Origin: a virus
Virus record (IMG/VR): IMGVR_UViG_3300046538_000089
Span: 1-41,960 of that record
Length of the DNA: 41,960 nucleotides
Reading direction: 5' to 3' (one strand)
Shown: piece after piece, positions 36,054-41,960 of the stretch
How the letters are laid out: each line of letters opens with the position of its first letter
How positions within the stretch are numbered: position 1 is the first letter of the stretch
Position numbers and translations under genes: made by a program
Notes under the pieces: generated by a model
The model's database searches: none
What the model saw: the letters and a program-made list of their open reading frames with translations, nothing else
Told to the model about the DNA's origin: nothing

Positions 36054-37324
36054 CAGGCGCCCGTGGTACCGAGGTCGACGAGGGCGAGGTGCGCCGGCTT
36101 GTAGATGACCTGGGCGGCACGGAGCTCCGCACGCACGTACACGAGGTTGCGTCGTGCGTAGTCGGCGTGCTGGTTGAACGCGACCACGGACAGCGCCTCA
36201 CGCTCGAGGACGTTGATCGTCGACAGGTCACCGACGAGGGCAGTGCCCTCGGGGATCGCCTGCGTGGTGACGTACGGACGGCCCCACAGGGTGCGTGGAC
36301 CAGCACCGAACGGACCAGCACCGAAGAAGCGCTGGTTCCCGTCCTGCATCAGGTCCAGCACTTCAGCGTCAGCCGGGTTGAGGACGATGCCGGTGACCTG
36401 AGCGCCGACCTCGTCGAGGGCGGTGAGGGCCTTGCGGATCGACGTCGGGATCTGCACCGGGTCGGTGCCGGCCGTCGCGATCTGCTGGATGCCGGTCGTG
36501 TTCAGGATGCCGGTCGGCTGACCCGACGCGCCCGTACCGTTCACGAGGTAGTTCTCGATGACGGCCTTGATGTTGTACGCCAGCTGCCCGTCCAGGTAGG
36601 AGGCGAACGCACCCGCGTCGGCGAGGAGTTCGTTCGTGACGGTGTAACCGTCGGCGTAGGTGAAAACCTTGCCGGTCGCGAGGTTCGTCGACAGGTCCGA
36701 CAGCGGCTTCAGCGCGGACGCCGGGTCACCGGGCAGAATCTCGTCCTTGACGATGCCCGCGTTGCGGAGCACCGAGGTGATCTGCACGTAGTCGAAGCTG
36801 TTGCCGGTGATCGACCCGATGGAGATCAGGTCGAGCAGCCTCAGGGGACGCTGGTACGTCAGGTCCACCTGCGGCAGACGTGTCGGCTGCAGACGGCCCA
36901 CGGCGACCGACAGGGGGTTCGGGTCTGCCTTCAGACCGCGACCCTTCGCCCCGACGGTGACCTTCGGCAGCTGGATCAGCGAACCCTCACCGAACCCACC
37001 CGGGTTCGACTTGATGAGCTGCTGGTACGGCGCCGAGTCCGTGTACGCCTCACCGAACGACTTGAAGCCCTCGGGCTGCTCGTCGGCCGGCTTCGGCTCC
37101 TCGTCGGACTTCGCCGACGACGTGGACGCGAGGAGCGTCTTCATGTTCGACTGCGCGTCGTCCGCGGCCTTCACCTGCACGGTGAGCTCGTCGGCCTGCG
37201 ACTTCAGCTCACCGATCTTGGTGATCTCGTCCGCCGTGAACTCACGGTCCTCGGACTTCGCCAGGTCGGCGATGCTCTTCGCTTCGGCCAGGACGGCCGC
37301 GAGCTTCTCTCGGAGCGTCTTCAT
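36053..37324 (-). CDS. HK97-fold major capsid protein
   Basis: The 423-residue protein starts with a helical scaffold-like delta domain (about 1-75, LREKLAAVLAEAKSIADLAK then KSQADELTVQVKAADD) that the protease upstream should remove. The HK97 fold follows: PEGFKSFGEAYTDS, GRLQPTRLPQVDLT, ENYLVNGTGASGQPTGILN (the loop next to the spine helix), GIVLNPADAEVLDLMQ, LWGRPYVTTQAIPEGTALVG and the end VYVRAELRAAQVIYKPAHLA. It forms the icosahedral shell. It overlaps the protease stop by 4 bases. Confidence 0.93.
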   Translation of the reverse strand: MKTLREKLAAVLAEAKSIADLAKSEDREFTADEITKIGELKSQADELTVQVKAADDAQSNMKTLLASTSSAKSDEEPKPADEQPEGFKSFGEAYTDSAPYQQLIKSNPGGFGEGSLIQLPKVTVGAKGRGLKADPNPLSVAVGRLQPTRLPQVDLTYQRPLRLLDLISIGSITGNSFDYVQITSVLRNAGIVKDEILPGDPASALKPLSDLSTNLATGKVFTYADGYTVTNELLADAGAFASYLDGQLAYNIKAVIENYLVNGTGASGQPTGILNTTGIQQIATAGTDPVQIPTSIRKALTALDEVGAQVTGIVLNPADAEVLDLMQDGNQRFFGAGPFGAGPRTLWGRPYVTTQAIPEGTALVGDLSTINVLEREALSVVAFNQHADYARRNLVYVRAELRAAQVIYKPAHLALVDLGTTGA

Positions 37325-38079
37325 CGTTCCTCCATCAGGATCAGTTCTGCTGCGGTCGCCCAGGCCGCCACTTGGGCATGAGTAAGGCCCGCCGATTTCG
37401 ACGGGCCTGACGGTTCCCCATCCTGGGGAGGTGAGCTTTCCGGCGGGGCGCCGGAAGATTCGGTGGGCGGCGGGGTTAGCCCCTCGTCGCCAATCGGGAT
37501 GACGCCGCCCTGGGCGAACCGGGGGTCACCCGGCGGCTCCTTGTCCGCTTCGAGTTCTTCACGCACGATGCGGCGGATGTCCTCGTCGGACTTCGTCCCG
37601 AGCAGCTGCGTCTCCGGGTTCATGCCCTTCAGCGTCGGGCCGAACTCGATCAGGTTCAGCTTCCGGAGCTCGAAGAACTCGTCCTCGTCCTGCGTGACGT
37701 AGCCACCATCGACGACGTCGTACCCGAAGGAGAACTCCTTCACCCGACGCTGCTTCAGCAGCTTGTACGTCTGCAGCGCTGTCGGGTTCTCGAGGTCCAG
37801 CTGCGCGGTCACGAGGAGACCGTCAGCGGTCTCCGCAGCCGACAGGCTCCACCCGATGTGCGCGAACGGATCCGCCCACTGGTGCGACCAGATCGCGGGG
37901 ATCGCGTCACCAGACGCCGCCCAGTCCTGCAGCGACTCAGCGAACGCACCAGGGACGATGACGTCGCCGCCGTGGTCCTTGTTCCCGAACACTGCGACGA
38001 GCGCCGTGAACTGCCCGTCGCCGAGACCGTCAGCGGTACCGACGGCCTTCACGTTGGCGTTGAAGCTCTTCGTCTTCAT
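37321..38079 (-). CDS. HK97-family prohead protease
   Basis: The 252-residue protein has the herpesvirus/HK97-type serine protease core (about 1-160): FTALVAVFGNKDHGGDVIVP, catalytic His66 in SHQW, and EFSFGYDV with Ser117, plus KLNLIEFGPTLKGMNP. The C-terminal 90 residues are Pro/Ser/Gly-rich, then helical (THAQVAAWATAAELILMEER), and may be self-cleaved. It cuts the capsid delta domain during maturation. It lies between portal and capsid with 4-base overlaps on both sides. Confidence 0.91.
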   Translation of the reverse strand: MKTKSFNANVKAVGTADGLGDGQFTALVAVFGNKDHGGDVIVPGAFAESLQDWAASGDAIPAIWSHQWADPFAHIGWSLSAAETADGLLVTAQLDLENPTALQTYKLLKQRRVKEFSFGYDVVDGGYVTQDEDEFFELRKLNLIEFGPTLKGMNPETQLLGTKSDEDIRRIVREELEADKEPPGDPRFAQGGVIPIGDEGLTPPPTESSGAPPESSPPQDGEPSGPSKSAGLTHAQVAAWATAAELILMEER

Positions 38080-39446
38080 GCGCTTGCCTCCAACTGCCCG
38101 GTCGCCCAGAGCACTTCCATCGCCTGCTTCGGATCCAGCCCCTTGCTGCGGAGCAGGTCGTACGCCTTCGCCACCTCCGGGGTCGCGTCAGCCGGGGACG
38201 CCTGCGGACCACCACCACGGACCACGTTCAACGGGGTGATGATCTCGTCGCCGCCCTCGATCGCCGGCCGGTTGTCCATCGCCCGCGCCTCGTTGATCGT
38301 CAGCCACGGACCACCAGTCGCCGCGGACGTGATCGCCGCACGCTCCTCGAACGAACCGCGCAGCTTCACGCCCAGGTCGAACTCCGCGTACATCGACTCG
38401 TCGCCACCGTTGAGGAGCGGAGTGATGTGCGCGTTGAACGCCTGCTCGAACTGCACGATCGTCGCGCCCAGAGCGTCGCGGTACAGCGACTGGCGGAACG
38501 CCTCCATGTTGGAGTAGTTCCCCTGCCGTGCACCGATCATCTCGGGAGGCACGTGGTACGCCGAAGCGACCTCGATGTCGGTGAGGGTGCGCCCCTCAAC
38601 CTCCTGCATGTCCTTCGGCGAGAAGATGTCGACCTTCTTGACGTCTGCGCCGATCGGCAGGACGGGCATCTTGCCCTCACTGCCGCCACCGTCGGCCCAG
38701 TTCGACATCTCCTGCTCAAGCCGGGTCATTGCAGCCCCGTTGAGTCCTTCGACGCCGTCCACCGCGGCCTGGGTTACGACGGCCGGGAACCGGGCGCCCT
38801 TCTTCCAGATCGCACGCCGGTACTTCACCGACTCCGTGTGCTCCTCGAGGATGTGCCGCAACGTCTCGATCGGGGGAGTGCCGTTCCCCGACCCGTACCC
38901 GCGGTCGAACATCAGCCCGTTGAGCGCGATGTGCTTCGGCTTCCCATCACCGACGAACAGGTCAACCCCATCCACCAGCGACGTACCCGTGTACGTGAAC
39001 CGCCACGACTGCGCCGGCCAGTGCTGCAGAACAGCACCAGCCCGCGTGTCAGCGGACGGCACCAGCTGCGCCATGAACCGGTCGTAGACCAGGAAATCGC
39101 AGAGCATCGTGTGCCAGAACCGGTACTGCGTCAGGAACGGCTGCGGCGACTTGATGAGCTCCGCGAGCGGCCCCTCCGTGACACGCGTCCGGTCTGTGTC
39201 ACCCTGACGGCGGTACACCTTCATCGGAATCGACGCGATGTTCGACGCGATGAAGTCAACGACCTTCCGCACCGAAGGCTGCGACTGCCAGATCCCATAC
39301 GCCGACTGCGCGTACTCCGACAACGGCATCCCCGGGTCAGCGACGATCGCACGACCGTCGTACCGCCACGGCGTCCCCAACGACGGGAACTCCGCGAGGA
39401 TCTGACCGTTCGACTGATCCGACGACTTCTTGAAGAACAGGCTCAC
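38076..39446 (-). CDS. Portal protein
   Basis: The GTG at 39446 lies within the 3' end of the small membrane gene. The 456-residue protein shows HK97/lambda-type portal features: SAYGIWQSQPSVRKVVDFIA, NIASIPMKVYRRQGD, FWHTMLCDFLVYDRFMAQLV, FDRGYGSGNGTPPIETLR, and VASAYHVPPEMIGARQGNYS followed by MEAFRQSLYRDALG, the family signature. It forms the dodecameric ring through which DNA enters and leaves the head. A longer upstream reading would run through the whole membrane gene. Confidence 0.92.
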   Translation of the reverse strand: MSLFFKKSSDQSNGQILAEFPSLGTPWRYDGRAIVADPGMPLSEYAQSAYGIWQSQPSVRKVVDFIASNIASIPMKVYRRQGDTDRTRVTEGPLAELIKSPQPFLTQYRFWHTMLCDFLVYDRFMAQLVPSADTRAGAVLQHWPAQSWRFTYTGTSLVDGVDLFVGDGKPKHIALNGLMFDRGYGSGNGTPPIETLRHILEEHTESVKYRRAIWKKGARFPAVVTQAAVDGVEGLNGAAMTRLEQEMSNWADGGGSEGKMPVLPIGADVKKVDIFSPKDMQEVEGRTLTDIEVASAYHVPPEMIGARQGNYSNMEAFRQSLYRDALGATIVQFEQAFNAHITPLLNGGDESMYAEFDLGVKLRGSFEERAAITSAATGGPWLTINEARAMDNRPAIEGGDEIITPLNVVRGGGPQASPADATPEVAKAYDLLRSKGLDPKQAMEVLWATGQLEASA

Positions 39447-39583
39447 GTCATCCTCCAAGCGATCAGGAACAGGGCCACACCCGCGACAACGAGCGCCGCC
39501 GGCCAGTACACGGCCGCGACACCCGCAGTGATGAGCAGCACCCCAAGGATCTCGAGGAGGACCACGACAGCTGCACGAGTCAT
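39443..39583 (-). CDS. Small two-span membrane protein between TerL and portal
   Basis: A 46-residue, almost wholly hydrophobic protein (VVVLLEILGVLLITAGVAAV, WPAALVVAGVALFLIAW) with probably two membrane segments. It shares one base with the terminase stop and overlaps the portal start by 4. Similar tiny membrane proteins sit here in other actinophages without known function. Confidence 0.7.
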   Translation of the reverse strand: MTRAAVVVLLEILGVLLITAGVAAVYWPAALVVAGVALFLIAWRMT

Positions 39584-41331
39584 CACGCCACCTCCGAGGT
39601 GCCGAACACGCTCGCGTCCGGATCGTTGTACGGGTTCTTCTTCTTCGGCTTCGTGACCAACGCCTCCGACAGGGCATTCACCGTCGCAGCGACACCATCG
39701 ATCTTGTCCATCGAGTGCGCCTTGTTCGGCTTCACGTTCCCGTTCGCGTCGATGTCCACCGACAAGTTGTCGACGTTCCACCGCAGCACCGGGTTCCCGC
39801 CCGTCCGGAACAGGGGCTTCTCCTCGCTGCCGGTCAGCAGCAGACGCTGCAGCTCCTTCAACGGAGGCGACAGGCGCCGGAAGTCCTGGTACACACGCAC
39901 CAAGTTCTTCACCCCGGAGTCCTGCAGGCTGTTGACCATCTGCGTCGAGTTCCACGGGTCGAACCCGATCGACACGACATCGAACTGGTCGAGGTCCGCT
40001 TGGATCTGCGCCTGCACGAACGCGTAGTCCGTGACGTTCCCCGGCGTGGTCCGCAGGAACCCCTGCCGAACCCACGCTGATGCGTTGCCCGCAGTGCGCT
40101 TGTTCAACGCGTCCAGGGCACCCTCGGGTATCCAGAACCGCGCGAGGACGTCGTACCCGTTCCCATCGGGGAACAGCAGCACCCACGCGGTGAGGTCCGA
40201 CGCGGACGCGAGGTCCCAACCGCCGAACGCCTTCCGCCCAGCGAGCTTCGCCTCATCCACCGTGCCGGCGTTCCGATCCCACGAGTCGAGGGTGATGAAC
40301 CGCGACTCCTGCTTCGTGCGGATCCCGAGGTGCAGACGCAAGTAGTCGCCGAGCTCCGCAGGGGAGTTCTTCGCCTTCAACGCCGCGCTCTCGAGCTGCT
40401 TGCGGGACGGGCTGATCCCGTACCCCGGGTTCGCCTTCCGCTGTGTCTCCGGAGCGAACGGGTCGTCATCCTCGTCGGCCCCCCAGATGGCGCCGTACCA
40501 GGAGTGATCCTCGATCGTTCCCGCCGCCAGCTTCTCGATGTACAACCGGGTCTCGTCGTAGATCGTCCCCGACTTCGACGCGTCCGGCGTCGTGATCCGA
40601 ACACCCAACGGCTGCGTCCGCGAACCACGACCAGTCTCGAGCGTCCGAACCAAGTCCGGTGACTTGTGCACGTGGAGCTCGTCAACGATGAAGCAGTGCA
40701 AGTTCGCGCCGTGCTGCGCATCAGCAGCCGACGAGATGACCTCGATGTACGACCCCGACTTCGGGTGCACGATCCGCTTCTGGTGCGCCTTGAACCGACC
40801 AGCAAGCGCCGGCGTCTTCTCCACCAGCTGCTTGATCGGCCCGAACACGAACCCCGCCTGACGCTCCGTCGAAGCAGCCGTCACAACCTGACCGCCCGAC
40901 TCACCGTCAGCGCCAGTCATGTACACGGCGATGCCACCCGCCAGGGTACTCTTGCCATTTTTTCGAGGCACGTCGACCATGACGTCACGGATGATCCGCA
41001 CCATCGCGAGCGCATCCTCATCCCACTGCACCCACCCGAACACCGGGGCGATCACGTACGCGATCTGCCACGGGTCAGGATCCAGCGGCTTGCCCGCCCA
41101 CTTCCCCTGCGTGTGCCGCAGCAGGTGGAACGTCTTCAGCACCTTGTCGACCCGCTCCGGGTCGAACTGTGCACCCTCAACTTCACGCGGCTCAGGCGTC
41201 TTGAACTTCGGGGGGATCTCCGGCAACGGGTAACCCCGGTCCTGCAAGTACCAGGCAACCTCAGGAGACAGCTTCAGCACCTCGAGAGTTGCCTCATCCA
41301 GGACGTCAGAACGGGTTGTCGTCTTCCCCAT
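39583..41331 (-). CDS. terL: Terminase large subunit
   Basis: The 582-residue packaging motor and nuclease. ATPase motifs: Walker A-like PRKNGKST (122-129), an adenine-binding region at about 80-90 (PDPWQ), Walker B CFIVDE (213-218), and GTIYDETRLY coupling region. The nuclease domain begins with GWDLASASDLTAWV (371-384, Asp373) and continues with FDVVSIGFDPWNSTQMV. This is the Terminase_1 (HK97-like) type, which usually cuts cos sites. The ATG at 41331 overlaps the small subunit gene by 26 bases. Confidence 0.94.
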   Translation of the reverse strand: MGKTTTRSDVLDEATLEVLKLSPEVAWYLQDRGYPLPEIPPKFKTPEPREVEGAQFDPERVDKVLKTFHLLRHTQGKWAGKPLDPDPWQIAYVIAPVFGWVQWDEDALAMVRIIRDVMVDVPRKNGKSTLAGGIAVYMTGADGESGGQVVTAASTERQAGFVFGPIKQLVEKTPALAGRFKAHQKRIVHPKSGSYIEVISSAADAQHGANLHCFIVDELHVHKSPDLVRTLETGRGSRTQPLGVRITTPDASKSGTIYDETRLYIEKLAAGTIEDHSWYGAIWGADEDDDPFAPETQRKANPGYGISPSRKQLESAALKAKNSPAELGDYLRLHLGIRTKQESRFITLDSWDRNAGTVDEAKLAGRKAFGGWDLASASDLTAWVLLFPDGNGYDVLARFWIPEGALDALNKRTAGNASAWVRQGFLRTTPGNVTDYAFVQAQIQADLDQFDVVSIGFDPWNSTQMVNSLQDSGVKNLVRVYQDFRRLSPPLKELQRLLLTGSEEKPLFRTGGNPVLRWNVDNLSVDIDANGNVKPNKAHSMDKIDGVAATVNALSEALVTKPKKKNPYNDPDASVFGTSEVA

Positions 41332-41758
41332 CGTCGGACTCCTTCGCCAAGCTCTGCTCCGAGCTCGGCGTCAGTCCAAACTCCCGCGCCAGCAGCTGCA
41401 GCCGATGCCCCGCATTCCGCCTGATCGCAACCGCCGGATGCGGGATCTCACCCTGCTTCGCATCGATCGTCAACGACCCATGCTCCTGCAGAGCCAACGT
41501 CGCAGCCTTGAACTCCGACCACGTCTCGCAGTACGTCGCCAGAACCGCCCGATCCTCCGCCTTCACAATGTCGAGACGGGTGAGTTCCGGAACCACACGG
41601 TTCCACTCAGCAACCGCCTCATCCGACAACCACTCAGGAGCCGACGGAGGCACACGCTTGAACGCCGGAGCATCCACCACCTTCCGACCACCACTGTCAC
41701 GACCATTCCCACGCCCCTCAACGAGACGCAGAGCAGCCGGCTTCGCAGCACGAGGCAT
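41306..41758 (-). CDS. terS: Terminase small subunit (P27 type)
   Basis: The 150-residue protein matches P27-family small terminases: VPPSAPEWLSDEAVAEWNRV, VPELTRLDIVKAEDRAVLAT, YCETWSEFKAATLALQEHG, then HPAVAIRRNAGHRLQLLARE and the motif FGLTPSSEQ. It recognises the packaging site and hands DNA to the large subunit. With the genome circularised, the presumed cos region and the HNH gene lie directly upstream. Confidence 0.9.
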   Translation of the reverse strand: MPRAAKPAALRLVEGRGNGRDSGGRKVVDAPAFKRVPPSAPEWLSDEAVAEWNRVVPELTRLDIVKAEDRAVLATYCETWSEFKAATLALQEHGSLTIDAKQGEIPHPAVAIRRNAGHRLQLLAREFGLTPSSEQSLAKESDDGEDDNPF

Positions 41759-41833
41759 CAGGACCCCCTAGTAGCCGTAGTGAGACGCGAAAGAGGGAGC
41801 CACCGGCGGGCGCTCTTATCCGCGGATTCCGCC
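41759..41833. other. Presumed packaging (cos) region, right part
   Basis: About 182 bp between the terminase small subunit start (41758) and the HNH stop (108, across the junction) carry no gene. In HK97-type phages with an HNH gene next to terminase, the cohesive-end site normally lies here. Short G/C-rich repeats, including a GGGTG-GA-CACCC inverted repeat at about 25-36, are visible. I cannot identify the cut site from sequence alone. Confidence 0.45.
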
Positions 41834-41960
41834 TGATGTGGACGCCCCTACCCCCGGGTGGACACCCCACACACCGTCTCTCGGTCACCCTGTCGTCTGG
41901 TCTACCGCGTTGTTAGCTCACTGTCAGGTGGCTGCGCCCGCTACGGCAGTTGGTTCCAGA
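41834..41960. repeat. 127-bp terminal direct repeat, right copy
   Basis: This is an exact copy of bases 1-127. Joining the two copies puts the HNH gene directly upstream of the terminase small subunit gene in the leftward direction, which is the usual order at a siphovirus packaging end. That supports circular closure. Confidence 0.95.

Noticed and set aside
36089-37381. A 430-codon plus-strand open frame opposite the capsid gene
   Set aside because: Shadow frame. The minus strand encodes a clear HK97 capsid protein with proper neighbours.
37385-37407. Hairpin GGCCCG/CGGGCC inside the 3' part of the protease gene as a terminator before the capsid gene
   Set aside because: It lies within coding sequence and termination there would cut off the capsid mRNA. 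It is more likely chance or a processing site.
1-41960. CRISPR arrays, transposons or toxin-antitoxin pairs
   Set aside because: No spaced palindromic repeat array, transposase or recognisable toxin-antitoxin pair was seen on either strand.

Overview
The window is a complete genome of a temperate siphovirus of a GC-rich actinobacterium. A Microbacteriaceae-like host is my best guess, from the base composition, the NrdH-type redoxin and the actinobacterial leaderless promoters, but I cannot confirm it. The first 127 bases are repeated exactly as the last 127 (1-127 = 41834-41960). The unit is therefore a closed or circularly permuted genome of 41,833 bp written with an assembly overlap. About 75 genes are packed almost without gaps, mostly with ATGA-type start/stop overlaps, and nearly all are on the minus strand, so the genome reads right to left.

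Head and tail genes fill 41758 down to 21609. In order they are terminase small (P27 type) and large subunits, a small membrane protein, portal, prohead protease, HK97-fold capsid, head-tail connectors, tail terminator, major tail protein, tail assembly chaperones joined by a -1 frameshift (GGGAAAC, 33032-33038), a tape measure with an M15 peptidase domain, three tail/baseplate proteins, an M15 endolysin, three membrane proteins including a likely holin, and a tail protein with an SGNH esterase domain.

The lysogeny region is 14.6-21.6 kb. It holds a divergent switch (Xre repressor plus ImmA-like protein on the plus strand; Cro-like protein and excisionase on the minus strand), a tyrosine integrase, a small accessory operon (17.7-19.9 kb), an attP core identical in form to the 3' part of a tRNA-Lys(CTT) gene (20177-20232), and a DUF3263-like gene beside three short plus-strand genes. 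These flanking genes share a GACACT/TACACT hexamer 6-7 bases before the start codon. I read this as a leaderless lysogenic promoter set.

The early leftward operon runs from 15039 to about 3980. It begins with many small unknown proteins, followed by a RecE-like exonuclease, a Sak4-like ATPase, a PD-(D/E)XK nuclease, an RHH protein, three HNH/zinc-finger proteins, a replication initiator-like protein, a DnaB-N/RepA-like helicase, NrdH redoxin and SSB. A 750-bp apparently non-coding stretch (3232-3979) with hairpins separates it from a last group (3231-108). That group holds small proteins, an alanine-rich coiled-coil protein that may be a second virion fibre, and an HNH endonuclease beside the presumed cos region.

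Most structural genes are ordinary. The best leads are the leaderless promoter signature, the attP architecture (two repeat families and a phage-supplied terminator), an ImmA homologue lacking the catalytic Glu, the accessory operon between integrase and attP, and the displaced coiled-coil protein.
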